The translations under genes were made by a program, and so were the position numbers. Below are positions 33,633-43,988 of a DNA stretch of 64,000 bases, piece by piece (the stretch's first letter is position 1; every line of letters begins with the position of its first letter). This DNA comes from an uncultured Clostridia bacterium (GTDB lineage: Bacteria > Bacillota > Clostridia > Oscillospirales > Oscillospiraceae), in contig CANSAE010000003.1 of NCBI GenBank assembly GCA_947644595.1, positions 62,001 to 126,000 on the forward strand. Reading direction: 5' to 3'. The notes under the pieces were generated by a model. That model was not told the DNA's origin and searched no databases. It saw only the letters and a list, made by a program, of their open reading frames with translations.

Positions 33633-33830
33633 ATGGAACGTGAACCCAATTCCCGCGAAGCCTCCGGCCCGTCCTTCTGGGGCCTGGGCATCTATGTCTG
33701 CCTTGCCGCGGTCATCATATCCCTGCTGTTTGCCTCCTGCAAGGGCGGCCCGATTTACGACCCCGTGACCCCGGACCCCACGCCCACACCGCTCATCCAG
33801 CCCAATCTGGATTTGAACAACGGACAATGA
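33633..33830 (+). CDS. Small membrane-anchored or lipoprotein-like protein
   Basis: 65 residues from ATG 33633 behind GGAGGG. One hydrophobic segment (about 16-36, GLGIYVCLAAVIISLLFASC) ends in a lipobox-like LFASC, followed by a short Pro/Thr tail (DPVTPDPTPTP). The tail is exposed outside if exported. No known family. A terminator shared with typA follows. Confidence 0.6.
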   Translation: MEREPNSREASGPSFWGLGIYVCLAAVIISLLFASCKGGPIYDPVTPDPTPTPLIQPNLDLNNGQ

Positions 33831-33834
33831 AGGG

Positions 33835-33876
33835 AAAAACGCACCGGCTGTTTTCAGCCGGTGCGTTTCTTTTATT
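33835..33876. terminator. Bidirectional terminator between small gene and typA
   Basis: AAACGCACCGGCTG-tttt-CAGCCGGTGCGTTTCTTTT; the minus-strand side ends typA. Confidence 0.87.
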
Positions 33877-35692
33877 TTCCGCCCTTGAGGGCTTTCATCC
33901 GCAGACTGTGATCCAAGATCCGCTTCCGCAGCCGCAGATTCTTCGGCGTAACTTCCAGCAGCTCGTCGTCCGCCAGGAATTCCAGGCACTGTTCCAAAGA
34001 CATATTTTTGGGGCTCACCAATCGCAATGCCTCGTCGCTGCCGGCGGCACGCATATTGGTCAGCTGCTTGCGCTTGCACACGTTCACGCTCATGTCCTCG
34101 GCCTTGGGGTTGTAGCCCACGATCATGCCCGCGTACACCGGCACGCCCGGCCCGATGAACAGCACGCCCCGTTCCTGGGCGTTGAACAGGCCGTAGGTAA
34201 CACTCTCGCCGGTCTCAAAGGCCACCAAAGAGCCGGTGGACCGCCGGGCGATGTCGCCCTTGAAAGGCTCATACCGCTCAAATACGCTGGCCAGGATGCC
34301 CTCGCCCTTGGTGTCGGTTAAAAACTCATTCCGGTAGCCGAACAGGCCCCGGGAGGGCACCAAAAATGTGGCCTTGGTGCGGCTGCCCACAGGCATCATC
34401 TCCACGAATTCGCCGTGGCGCTTACCCAGCTTTTCAATCACCGCGCCGATGTAGTCCGACGGGACGTCCACCACCACCCGCTCCACGGGCTCGCACTTTT
34501 TGCCGTCGATGGTCTCAAACAGCACCCGGGGAGGCGAAACCTGGAATTCATAGCCTTCCCGGCGCATAGTCTCAATTAAGATGGAAAGATGCATTTCGCC
34601 CCGCCCGGCCACGATGAAGGCGTCCATGGAGTCCAGGTCGTCAGACACCCGCAGGGACACATCCTTGAGCGTTTCCCGGTACAGCCGGTCCCGCAGCTGG
34701 CGGGAGGTGACGAACTTGCCTTCCTTGCCTGCGAAGGGGGAATCGTTCACGGCGAAGGTCATTTCCATGGTGGGCGCGGAGATCTTCACAAACTCGATGG
34801 GTTCCACGGCTCTGGGGGCGCAGATGGTGTCCCCGATGGTGATGTCCCCGATGCCGCTCATGGCGATGATGTTCCCGGCGGAGGCCTCCGTCACGGGTAC
34901 CCGGGCCAGGCCCTCGTACTCATACATGGACACGGCCTTGGCCTTTTTCGCCGGCGCGTCCGGGTCGTGATAGTTACACACGGCAATTTCCTGATTCTGC
35001 TTGATAACGCCCCGCTCGATGCGCCCAATGGCGATGCGTCCCACGAACTCGTTGTAGTCCACAGAGCTCACCAGCATCTGGAACGGGGACTCCACGTCGA
35101 TGACGGGGGAGGGAATGTAGTCCAGAATCGTGTCGAACAGCGGCTGCAGATCTGTGCCCGGTACCTCGGGAGAATACGACGCGGTGCCCTGCCGTCCGGA
35201 GCAGAAGAGCATGGGGGAGTCCAACTGCTCGTCTGTGGCGTCCAGGTCCATCAAAAGCTCCAGCACCTCGTCCACGACTTCGTGAATGCGCTGGTCGGGC
35301 CGGTCGATTTTATTCAGCACCACGATGACCCGGTGCCCCAGCTCCAGTGCCTTGGACAGCACGAACCGGGTCTGGGGCATGGGCCCCTCGGCGGCGTCTA
35401 CCAGCAAAATGACACCGTTGACCATCTTCAAAACGCGTTCCACCTCGCCGCCGAAGTCGGCGTGGCCCGGGGTGTCCACGATGTTGATTTTGGTCCCCTT
35501 ATAGCGTACCGCGGTGTTCTTCGCCAGAATGGTGATACCCCGCTCCCGTTCCAGGTCGCCGGAGTCCATGACCCGTTCCACGACCTCCTGGTTTTCGTGG
35601 TACACGCCTGACTGCTTCAACATTTCGTCCACCAGCGTGGTCTTGCCGTGGTCGACGTGTGCGATGATGGCAATGTTCCGTAAATTTTCCAT
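33872..35692 (-). CDS. typA: Ribosome-associated GTPase TypA/BipA
   Basis: 606 residues, normal length. Translational GTPase linked to ribosome assembly and stress. GTPase motifs: [10 protein letters not shown] (P-loop), RERGITI (switch I), DTPGHADF (G3), NKID (G4). Domains II, III and V follow, and the family-specific C-terminal part [25 protein letters not shown] is intact. Single gene, ATG 35692. Confidence 0.97.
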   Translation of the reverse strand: MENLRNIAIIAHVDHGKTTLVDEMLKQSGVYHENQEVVERVMDSGDLERERGITILAKNTAVRYKGTKINIVDTPGHADFGGEVERVLKMVNGVILLVDAAEGPMPQTRFVLSKALELGHRVIVVLNKIDRPDQRIHEVVDEVLELLMDLDATDEQLDSPMLFCSGRQGTASYSPEVPGTDLQPLFDTILDYIPSPVIDVESPFQMLVSSVDYNEFVGRIAIGRIERGVIKQNQEIAVCNYHDPDAPAKKAKAVSMYEYEGLARVPVTEASAGNIIAMSGIGDITIGDTICAPRAVEPIEFVKISAPTMEMTFAVNDSPFAGKEGKFVTSRQLRDRLYRETLKDVSLRVSDDLDSMDAFIVAGRGEMHLSILIETMRREGYEFQVSPPRVLFETIDGKKCEPVERVVVDVPSDYIGAVIEKLGKRHGEFVEMMPVGSRTKATFLVPSRGLFGYRNEFLTDTKGEGILASVFERYEPFKGDIARRSTGSLVAFETGESVTYGLFNAQERGVLFIGPGVPVYAGMIVGYNPKAEDMSVNVCKRKQLTNMRAAGSDEALRLVSPKNMSLEQCLEFLADDELLEVTPKNLRLRKRILDHSLRMKALKGGK

Positions 35693-35908
35693 TGTTCAAT
35701 AACCTCTTTCTTTATGCAAGACCACGCGGAGCCCCGCGCGGCGGGGCGCGCCGTATGGCACGTAAATCAAATGTATCGTTCTTTTGGTAAAAAATCTTCT
35801 CGAACCGCAATATTATACGCTACCCGGCGGTAAATTGCAATGAGAAATTGCATTGTTTGTGAAAATGGTGTATACTGTATCCAATCATCAGACTTGGAGG
35901 TCCTTTCC

Positions 35909-36529
35909 ATGAAGGTATTACTCATCAACTGCAGCCCCCACGAGCACGGCACCACATCCGCCGCTTTAGAAGCGGTGGCAGAGCCCCTTCGGGCCGAAGG
36001 CGTCGAGACGGAACGCTTCTGGCCGGGGGCGGAGCCGCTCCAGCCCTGCACGGGCTGCGGAGCCTGCGGAAAACTGGGCAGATGTGTCCATGACGATGCG
36101 GTGAACGCGGCAGTTGAAAAAATGAAGCACTGCGACGGCATGGTTGTAGGCACGCCGGTGCACTACGCCGGAATGTCCGGCATCGCGGCGAACCTGCTGA
36201 GCCGGATGTTCTTTTCCGGCGGCCGTCACCTGCGCTTCAAGCCCGCCGCCGGTGTCGCGGTCTGCCGCCGGGCCGGGGCAACGAATGCCTTTGACGGCCT
36301 GAACAAATTCTTCACCTATGCCCATATGCCGGTGGTCCCGTCCCAATACTGGAACATCGTGTTCGGCCGGACGGCAGAGGAAGCCCGGCGGGATGCGGAG
36401 GGGATGCAGACCATGCGCACACTGGCCTGCAACATGGCCTGGATGCTCAAGTGTATTGAAGCCGGCCGGGAGCGGGGGATTGTCCCTCCGGTGCCGGAAA
36501 AAATCATCCGCACGAATTTTATCCGCTGA
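35909..36529 (+). CDS. Flavodoxin-family NAD(P)H-dependent reductase
   Basis: 206 residues from ATG 35909 behind TTGGAGG. Flavodoxin-like fold: MKVLLINCSPHEHGTTSAAL is the FMN phosphate loop; the CTGCGACGKLGRCVHDD segment (about 48-64) is the cysteine cluster found in iron-sulfur flavoproteins and related reductases, here four cysteines. GMVVGTPVHYAGMSGIAANLLSRMF completes the FMN site. Substrate unknown. Confidence 0.88.
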   Translation: MKVLLINCSPHEHGTTSAALEAVAEPLRAEGVETERFWPGAEPLQPCTGCGACGKLGRCVHDDAVNAAVEKMKHCDGMVVGTPVHYAGMSGIAANLLSRMFFSGGRHLRFKPAAGVAVCRRAGATNAFDGLNKFFTYAHMPVVPSQYWNIVFGRTAEEARRDAEGMQTMRTLACNMAWMLKCIEAGRERGIVPPVPEKIIRTNFIR

Positions 36530-36552
36530 AGTCCTGCAAATCCCGATTTCCG

Positions 36553-36600
36553 GTCCGCGGCCGTTCCGAACAGAGGAACGGCCGCGGACTTGCGTTTTTG
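36553..36600 (+). terminator. Strong intrinsic terminator
   Basis: GTCCGCGGCCGTTCC (36553-36567) pairs perfectly with GGAACGGCCGCGGAC (36575-36589), followed by TTGCGTTTTT. Confidence 0.8.
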
Positions 36601-36696
36601 TCAAATATCATGTCAAAACTTTTGTAATACTGTACAAACTTCAGAGCATTTTTTGTTCAATTTTGAAATTTGAAGGGGGATTTGATTCATTTTTCC

Positions 36697-36725
36697 TTGC
36701 TTGTCATGGAAAATGTTGTTATACT
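36697..36725 (+). promoter_or_regulatory. Promoter of the ATP synthase operon
   Basis: TTGCTT (36697-36702), 17-base spacer, TATACT (36720-36725), in an AT-rich stretch 54 bases before atpB. Confidence 0.6.
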
Positions 36726-36778
36726 GATTTTTATAATGGAGTGATATATGCATATATCCAAAAAAAGGAGGTGAAGCA

Positions 36779-37465
36779 ATGGCAGAAAAGACGGAAGAAC
36801 TGTTGGCGGAACTGGAAGTTGAAACGGTGTTTCGCATTGGCGGCATCGGCATTTCAGAATCCGTGGTGGTTTCCTGGGTCCTCATGGCAGCGCTGATGCT
36901 CCTGGTGTTTATTTTTACCCGGAACCTGAAAGTCCACAACATTTCCAAACGCCAGGCGGCGCTGGAGACCTTCGTGAACTTCATCCAGAACCTGACTTCG
37001 GGCTTCGTTGGGAAGGAAGGCGGCAGCTTTGTGCCCTATCTGAGCACGGTGCTGATTTTCATTGGCTTTGCCAATATTGCCGGCGTGTTCGGCTTCAAGC
37101 CCCCCACGAAGGACGTGAACGTCACAGCGTCTCTGGCCATCATGAGCATCATTCTCATCGAGGCGGCATCCATCCGGCGGAAAGGGCCGGTGGGCTTTTT
37201 GAAGAGCTTTGCCCATCCCACCCCGGTGATGGTGCCCATCAACCTCATGGAACTGGTGACCCGTCCACTGTCCCTGTGCATGCGTCTGTTCGGCAATGTG
37301 CTGGGCGCGTTTGTCATTATGAAGCTGGTGGAGATTTTGCTGTTCCCCTTGGGCTTGCCCCCCATTTTCGGGCTGTACTTTGACTTCTTTGACGGCTTTA
37401 TCCAAGCCTATATTTTTGTGTTTTTGACCGGACAATTTATCCGTGAGGCAGTTGAAATCCATTAA
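36779..37465 (+). CDS. atpB: ATP synthase F0 subunit a
   Basis: 228 residues from ATG 36779 behind AAAGGAGGTG. Membrane subunit forming the half-channels for ions. The essential arginine lies in SLCMRLFGNVLGAFVIMKL (RLFGN motif). Other marks: FIGFANIAGVFGFKPPTKDVN and the C-terminal GLYFDFFDGFIQAYIFVFLTGQFI. First gene of the operon; no atpI is present upstream. Confidence 0.95.
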   Translation: MAEKTEELLAELEVETVFRIGGIGISESVVVSWVLMAALMLLVFIFTRNLKVHNISKRQAALETFVNFIQNLTSGFVGKEGGSFVPYLSTVLIFIGFANIAGVFGFKPPTKDVNVTASLAIMSIILIEAASIRRKGPVGFLKSFAHPTPVMVPINLMELVTRPLSLCMRLFGNVLGAFVIMKLVEILLFPLGLPPIFGLYFDFFDGFIQAYIFVFLTGQFIREAVEIH

Positions 37466-37483
37466 ATAAGAGAGGTACTACTT

Positions 37484-37711
37484 ATGAATGTTGCAATTCT
37501 TGCGATCGGCGCGGCCATCGCTGTATTTACGGGCGTCGGCGCGGCCTTGGGCATCGGCATTGCCACGAAGAGCGCTGTGGACGCTGTGGCCCGCCAGCCG
37601 GAGGCGGACGGTTCCATTACGAAGCTGCTGATGCTGGGCGCGGCCCTGGCGGAAGGCACCGCCATCTTTGGCTTCGTCGTGGCGATTTTGATCATCCTGT
37701 TCCTGGCGTAA
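37484..37711 (+). CDS. atpE: ATP synthase F0 subunit c
   Basis: 75 residues, two membrane helices joined by the loop ARQPEADGS. E57 is the ion-binding carboxylate in GAALAEGTAIFG. Compared with the Na+-binding c ring of Ilyobacter, the helix 1 glutamine is I24 and the serine after the glutamate is G58, while the next threonine is kept (T59). Loss of two sodium ligands points to proton coupling (inference). Confidence 0.96.
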   Translation: MNVAILAIGAAIAVFTGVGAALGIGIATKSAVDAVARQPEADGSITKLLMLGAALAEGTAIFGFVVAILIILFLA

Positions 37712-37723
37712 GGTCGTGTTACC

Positions 37724-38212
37724 ATGCTGAAATTTGACGTAATTAGTTTACTGTGTACCGCAGGAAACCTTCTGCTGCTGTATTTTTTAATGAAAAAATT
37801 TCTGTTCGATAAGGTCAATGCCATCTTTGAACAGCGCCAGCAGATGATTGACGAGGACTACGCGGCGGCCGAGGCCGCCAAAACCCAGGCGGAAGCAGAT
37901 CGGGCGGACTATGTCCAGAAGATGGAAGCCGCCCGGGAGGAAGCGGACCGCATCGTCAAGGACGGCCGGGCGGAAGCCCATGCGGAGTATAACCGCATCA
38001 TTGCCGGGGCCCAGGTCCAGGCCCAAAAGGAGATTGCCAGGGCCCAGGTCGCCATCGATAAGCAGCGGGAGGATACCATGCGTTCCATCAAAACCGAGGT
38101 GGGACAGCTTGTGGCCCTTGCCGCGGGCAAAATCATGGAGGAGGACGTATCCGACGAAGTGGGCGAGCGCCTCTATGAGGAAATGATGGCACAGGCAGGT
38201 GAGGGGAAATGA
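37724..38212 (+). CDS. atpF: ATP synthase F0 subunit b
   Basis: 162 residues. One N-terminal membrane helix (about 5-22) and a long charged helix (QQMIDEDYAAAEAAKTQAEADRADYVQKMEAAREEADRIV) that forms the peripheral stalk. Overlaps the next gene by 4 bases (ATGA). Its C-terminus must bind the delta-like domain, which here is part of the fused alpha chain. Confidence 0.94.
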   Translation: MLKFDVISLLCTAGNLLLLYFLMKKFLFDKVNAIFEQRQQMIDEDYAAAEAAKTQAEADRADYVQKMEAAREEADRIVKDGRAEAHAEYNRIIAGAQVQAQKEIARAQVAIDKQREDTMRSIKTEVGQLVALAAGKIMEEDVSDEVGERLYEEMMAQAGEGK

Positions 38213-40197
38213 GGGATTATGCCGCCCTTCTGCCGGAGGACAAGCATGCCATCCGGGAAACGGTGCAGCTCATCAAACGCCACCCCGGCCTGCTCACGGA
38301 ACTGGAGAATCTGGACGCCGGCCGGGAGATCAAATATCATCTCATCGACCAGACAGTGCCGGAACTCCTGCGCCCCCTGTGTAAGGTCCTGTCCGATAAT
38401 AACGACATTGCCCTGCTCCCGGACCTGCTGGGCTATGCCCTGGGCAAGCCCCTGGATCCGGAGGTCCCCACGGCAGAGATCTTATACGCCAAAGCCCCCA
38501 CGGACGAACAGCGCCGTGGGCTCAAGCGCTTTGTCAAGCAGCAGCTGGACGCAGAGCATGTGCGCATCATCTATCAAAAAGAGCCGTCGATTTTGGGCGG
38601 ATTCATCGTCCGTGTGGCGGGCCGGGAGCTGGACTACAGCCTTCGGGGCCGCTTAGGGGCAATTGAACGGACCGTGACCGAACCCACCGGAGAATTTGAA
38701 TCTCCCGGCCAGCTCATCGGCCTGCTACGTTCGGAAATTGAACAAACGATCTTTCAGGATGGCTGGCGGGAGATCGGCATGGTCCGGCAGGTGGGAGACG
38801 GCATCGCCCATATCCGCGGCATCGAGCACGCGGAATACGGCGAGATCGTCGTGTTCGACACCGGCGTGCGCGGCATGGTCCAGGATATCCGGACCGACAG
38901 CATCGGTGTCATCCTCTTCGGCCGGGACCAGGACGTATCCCAGGGGACCCGCGTGGTCCGCACGGGTAAACGCGCCGGCGTCCCCGTGGGAGAGGGCTTT
39001 TTGGGCCGGGTGGTGGACGCTCTGGGCGCCCCCATCGACGGCTTTGGGGACATTCGCAGCGAGGGGTACCGCCCGGTGGAGAGCCCCGCGCCCTCCATCA
39101 TTGAACGGCAGTCCGTGTCCCAACCCATGGCAACGGGCATTCTGGCCATCGACGCCATGTTCCCCGTGGGCCGGGGTCAGCGGGAACTCATCATCGGGGA
39201 CCGCCAGACCGGCAAGACCGCCATCGCGGTGGAAGCCATTTTGAACCAGCGCGGGGGGGACGTAGTCTGCGTCTATGTGGCCATCGGCCAGAAAAATTCC
39301 GGCGTCGCCCAAACGGTGCGGACACTGAAGGACCACGGCGCCATGGATTACACCATCGTCATGTCTGCCCCAGCGTCGGACCCGGCGTCTCTGCAGTTCA
39401 TCGCACCCTTCGCAGCCACGGCCATGGCGGAGTATTTCATGAGAAAGGGCCGGGACGTGCTGGTCATCTACGACGATTTGAGCAAGCACGCCGTGGCGTA
39501 CCGGGCGTTGTCTTTGCTGCTGGAGCGTTCCCCGGGCCGGGAGGCCTATCCGGGGGATGTGTTCTATCTCCACTCCCGCCTGCTGGAGCGTTCCGCCCGG
39601 CTGGCCGCCGGCGGGTCCATCACGGCCCTGCCCATTATCGAGACCTTATCCGGCAACGTGTCGGCTTACATTCCAACCAACGTCATCTCCATCACCGACG
39701 GCCAGATTTTCCTGGAAAGCTCCGCCTTTGCGGCGGGCCAGCGTCCGGCCATCAACGTGGGCCTATCCGTGTCCCGCGTGGGCGGCGCGGCACAGACCAA
39801 GGCGCTGAAAGCCGCCACCGGATCCCTGCGGGTGGACCTGGCTCAGTACCGGGAGATGGAGGTATTCACCCAATTTTCCTCGGACCTGGACGAGACCACC
39901 GCCGCCCAGCTGACCTACGGCCGGGGGCTGATGGAGCTGTTAAAACAGCCGCTGCACCGTCCGTTGTCCATGGCGGAGCAGGTGATGAGCCTGGTCATCG
40001 CCATCGCCCGGACCTTCACGGACCTGCCGGTTTCGGAGGTCAAGCCCTTCCAGGAAGGCTTTTTGGCCTATATGAAGGATACCAAGCCCCAGGTGGAGGC
40101 GCGCATCACGGAGACGGGCCAGCTCACCGATGCTGACCGGGAGGAAATTCTGGGAGCCTGTAAAGCGTATAAGGAGCGCGGCCTATGGCGAGCCTGA
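38209..40197 (+). CDS. ATP synthase delta-alpha fusion subunit
   Basis: 662 residues, about 160 more than a normal alpha subunit. Residues 1-85 resemble the helical N-terminal domain of delta in reduced form (IKYHLIDQTVPELLRPLCKVLSDNNDIALLPDLL). Residues 90-156 match the C-terminal domain of delta/OSCP, including PSILGGFIVRVAGREL and the hallmark SLRGRL (144-149). A linker to about 162 leads into the alpha chain: GWREIGMVRQVGDGIAHIRGIE, P-loop GDRQTGKT at 330-337 (169-176 in E. coli), and all later alpha motifs. No separate atpH exists in the operon and the frame is continuous without stop or overlap, so this is a real fusion atpH-atpA. Overlaps atpF by 4 bases and atpG by 13. Confidence 0.9.
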   Translation: MRDYAALLPEDKHAIRETVQLIKRHPGLLTELENLDAGREIKYHLIDQTVPELLRPLCKVLSDNNDIALLPDLLGYALGKPLDPEVPTAEILYAKAPTDEQRRGLKRFVKQQLDAEHVRIIYQKEPSILGGFIVRVAGRELDYSLRGRLGAIERTVTEPTGEFESPGQLIGLLRSEIEQTIFQDGWREIGMVRQVGDGIAHIRGIEHAEYGEIVVFDTGVRGMVQDIRTDSIGVILFGRDQDVSQGTRVVRTGKRAGVPVGEGFLGRVVDALGAPIDGFGDIRSEGYRPVESPAPSIIERQSVSQPMATGILAIDAMFPVGRGQRELIIGDRQTGKTAIAVEAILNQRGGDVVCVYVAIGQKNSGVAQTVRTLKDHGAMDYTIVMSAPASDPASLQFIAPFAATAMAEYFMRKGRDVLVIYDDLSKHAVAYRALSLLLERSPGREAYPGDVFYLHSRLLERSARLAAGGSITALPIIETLSGNVSAYIPTNVISITDGQIFLESSAFAAGQRPAINVGLSVSRVGGAAQTKALKAATGSLRVDLAQYREMEVFTQFSSDLDETTAAQLTYGRGLMELLKQPLHRPLSMAEQVMSLVIAIARTFTDLPVSEVKPFQEGFLAYMKDTKPQVEARITETGQLTDADREEILGACKAYKERGLWRA

Positions 40198-41063
40198 ACG
40201 ACCTGAAAAACCGCATGAAAAGTGTGCGGGATACCCGCAAGATCACCAACGCCATGTACCTGATCTCCTCGGCGAAGATGCGCAAATCCCGCCGGGAAAT
40301 GGAGGCCTCCCGCCCCCATTTCTACGCCTCCCAAGCCGTCATCGGCGATGTGCTGCGCAATCTCCCGGAGATCGTGCACCCCTATATCGGCGATACCATG
40401 GAGACGCCCCGCCCGGGAAAACGGGCTTACCTGGTGGTCACCGGGGATAAGGGATTGGCCGGTGCCTATAACCATAATATCCTGAAACTCATGAGCAAGC
40501 TGGACCAGGACCCGGAGGAAAGCATTATCTATACCGTGGGAGAAGTGGGACTCCATAACGCTCAGGCCATGGGCTATCCCGTGGACCTCTCTATGCACTA
40601 TCCCGCCCAGGACCCGAACATTTCCCGGGCCCGGGACTTGTCTTCCCGCTTGGTGGAGCGCTACCTGGCGGGGGAACTGTCCGAGCTCATTTTGGTGTAT
40701 ACCAGCCTGCATAAAACCGTCACGGAGGCGGTGTACCGCCGGCTGTTGCCCCTGTACCGGAAGGATTTCACGCAGTTCATGCCCCCGGACGACCACCGGC
40801 CTCCGGTGTACCTCCCGTCTCCTCAGGCGGTGCTGGATACCGTGGTGCCCAATTACCTCACGGGCATTTTGCTGGATGTTTTGCTGGAAGCCTACTGCGC
40901 GGAGCTGGAAGCCCGGATGATGGCCATGCAGTCTGCCACGGATAATGCCGATGACATGCTGGAGCAGCTGTCATTACAGGCCAACCGCGCCCGGCAGGAA
41001 GCCATTACCCAGGAGATCACGGAGATCGCCTCCGGCGCCCGGGCACAGAAAAAAATCAATTGA
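40185..41063 (+). CDS. atpG: ATP synthase F1 subunit gamma
   Basis: 292 residues. Rotor shaft: N-terminal helix MASLNDLKNRMKSVRDTRKITNAMYLISSAKMRKSR and C-terminal helix ATDNADDMLEQLSLQANRARQEAITQEITEIASGA form the coiled coil. VTGDKGLAGAYNHNI is the usual core motif. Its start lies 13 bases inside the fused alpha gene. Confidence 0.95.
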   Translation: MASLNDLKNRMKSVRDTRKITNAMYLISSAKMRKSRREMEASRPHFYASQAVIGDVLRNLPEIVHPYIGDTMETPRPGKRAYLVVTGDKGLAGAYNHNILKLMSKLDQDPEESIIYTVGEVGLHNAQAMGYPVDLSMHYPAQDPNISRARDLSSRLVERYLAGELSELILVYTSLHKTVTEAVYRRLLPLYRKDFTQFMPPDDHRPPVYLPSPQAVLDTVVPNYLTGILLDVLLEAYCAELEARMMAMQSATDNADDMLEQLSLQANRARQEAITQEITEIASGARAQKKIN

Positions 41064-42593
<1,530 letters not shown>

Positions 42594-42595
42594 CC

Positions 42596-43000
42596 ATGGC
42601 GGCCACCTATCACCTGAAGGTCCTGTCCGCTTACGGTACCTTTTACGACGACTTGTGCGTCCAGACCATCCTGCCCTGTGAGGACGGCACCCGGGGCATT
42701 TTAGCCCGGCACGAGGACTGCGTCATTTCCGTGGTCCCCGGCCCTCTGCGCATCAGGCGCCCGGATGAGACAGAGCTGCTGGCCGTCATCACCGGGGGCT
42801 ATGCCGCCATCGACAACGGTACGCTGACGCTCATTGTGGATACCGCCGAGCGCCCGGAGGACATCGACGAGCGCCGCGCCCGGGAATCCATGGAACGGGC
42901 GGCGGAAGCCATGAAGCGGCAGCAGAGTAAAGTGGAATACGAGCAGAGCAAAGCCAGCCTGGCCCGCGCCATGGCCCGGCTGAAAGTGAAAAATATGTAA
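42596..43000 (+). CDS. atpC: ATP synthase F1 subunit epsilon
   Basis: 134 residues. N-terminal beta-sandwich (HLKVLSAYGTFYDDLCVQTILPCEDGTRGILARHEDC) and a C-terminal helical hairpin that can inhibit rotation. Starts 2 bases after atpD stops. A terminator ends the operon. Confidence 0.93.
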   Translation: MAATYHLKVLSAYGTFYDDLCVQTILPCEDGTRGILARHEDCVISVVPGPLRIRRPDETELLAVITGGYAAIDNGTLTLIVDTAERPEDIDERRARESMERAAEAMKRQQSKVEYEQSKASLARAMARLKVKNM

Positions 43001-43005
43001 AGTGA

Positions 43006-43047
43006 CCCCCGGTTTCCGAAAGGAAACCGGGGGATGTTTTGTTTTTA
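43006..43047 (+). terminator. Terminator of the ATP synthase operon
   Basis: CCCCCGGTTTCC-gaaa-GGAAACCGGGGG followed by ATGTTTTGTTTTT. Confidence 0.88.
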
Positions 43048-43302
43048 CGCTTCGTCGTGGTCCAGCAAATCCTGATAGCTGACGCCCAATACCTTTGCGA
43101 TGGTTTTCAATTCAATGTCAGTGACGAACCGATCGCCGGATTCGATTCGCTGTATTACATATTTATCTACATCTAAACCCTCAACTTGTAGCATAGCCGC
43201 AAATTTAATTTGCGAAGGTTTTTGCGGTAGTTTTAAACGATATTCCTTTATTTTTTCTCCGCAAATATTGTGGCTTCCGTCTTTTGCTTTATTTTTGTAC
43301 AT
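43045..43302 (-). CDS. Small XRE-like regulator
   Basis: 85 residues from ATG 43302 behind AAGGAG. HTH: YRLKLPQKPSQIKFAAMLQVEGLDVDKYVIQRIESGDRFVTDIELKTIAKVLGVSYQDLL, an atypical Cro/CI type with a two-residue insertion in the turn. It lies divergent to 43411 across two similar palindromes that are its likely operators. Confidence 0.8.
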   Translation of the reverse strand: MYKNKAKDGSHNICGEKIKEYRLKLPQKPSQIKFAAMLQVEGLDVDKYVIQRIESGDRFVTDIELKTIAKVLGVSYQDLLDHDEA

Positions 43303-43315
43303 TTTTTCTCCTTTT

Positions 43316-43387
43316 TGGTGAATACTACTTGCCATTTCATTTAGTATATGCTATACTGCAATAAAATGTGGTGATTAGTTTTCACCA
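43316..43387. promoter_or_regulatory. Divergent control region: two operators and a promoter
   Basis: TGGTGA-N7-TTGCCA (43316-43334) and TGGTGA-N7-TCACCA (43369-43387) are two copies of one palindrome. Between them lies a plus promoter, TTGCCA (43329-43334), 17 bases, TATACT (43352-43357). The first site overlaps the -35 box, the second covers the start region. Confidence 0.6.
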
Positions 43388-43410
43388 TGAGTGAATTATA
43401 GGAGAAAAAT

Positions 43411-43683
43411 ATGGAAAGCATCATTGATGAATTGTATTGTGGGGACCTCTCCTCGGCACTCCTGTTCCGATGGACAAGCGAGCACAAACGTGATTCCGCG
43501 AAGTACACAAAAGCCGCGGACCGTTTTCGGGAGGAGCTGGACGACGGGCAGGTAAATACTTATAACGCTTTGGAACAGCAAATGCTGACCCTCACCTGTC
43601 ATGAAACGAGGGAGTATTTTCGTATGGGCTTTTGCATGGGCGCCCGCATCATGATGGAGGTCATGCAGCTCGAGGAGCGGTGA
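43411..43683 (+). CDS. Small conserved protein, DUF6809-like
   Basis: 90 residues from ATG 43411 behind TAGGAG. MESIIDELYCGDLSSALLF followed by helical, charged sequence and a closing FRMGFCMGARIMMEVMQLEE. The 'LYxGDL ... FxxGFxxGxxxMxEV' frame is that of small Clostridial proteins labelled DUF6809, of unknown role. Presumed partner of the divergent XRE gene. Confidence 0.65.
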   Translation: MESIIDELYCGDLSSALLFRWTSEHKRDSAKYTKAADRFREELDDGQVNTYNALEQQMLTLTCHETREYFRMGFCMGARIMMEVMQLEER

Positions 43684-43689
43684 AGCATA

Positions 43690-43822
43690 TCCGCATATCC
43701 CGCAGGTCAGCACGGCCCGGCGTTTCCGGGATAAACTGTACCCAAGCCTACGTCTACAATTGAATAACGCCTACGCAGCAGGAAGCGTCGGGAGCACCGT
43801 GCTGATCTGCGGGATATGCGGA
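43690..43822. repeat. 133-base element bounded by 26-bp inverted repeats
   Basis: The left arm (43690-43715, TCCGCATATCCCGC...) and right arm (43797-43822, ...GCGGGATATGCGGA) are complementary over 26 bases with one G-U. The 81 bases between contain smaller repeats (CCTACG twice, CCCGG/CCGGG). It starts 6 bases after the 43411 gene. It could be a MITE-like insertion or a structured RNA; no reading frame is plausible. Confidence 0.75.
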
Positions 43823-43988
43823 GTTCGTAGGGGCCGGGTCCCCCGGCCTGCGATGTCCCCCATTTCCATACAAAAAATTTGTGAAACTGCCGAATTTTCC
43901 CGGATTCTTCATTGCAAATTTTGCCAAAACGTGCTATTGTGGAACCAGCAAAATTGCACACAATAACAAAAGAAAGGTGGAACCAATC

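Noticed and set aside
36753..36776. Eight-codon frame MHISKKRR ahead of atpB
   Set aside because: It only overlaps the ribosome binding site; too short to support as a leader peptide.
38209..38700. Separate atpH gene ending before atpA
   Set aside because: The frame is continuous through the junction with no stop and no internal start with a convincing ribosome binding site near codon 160.
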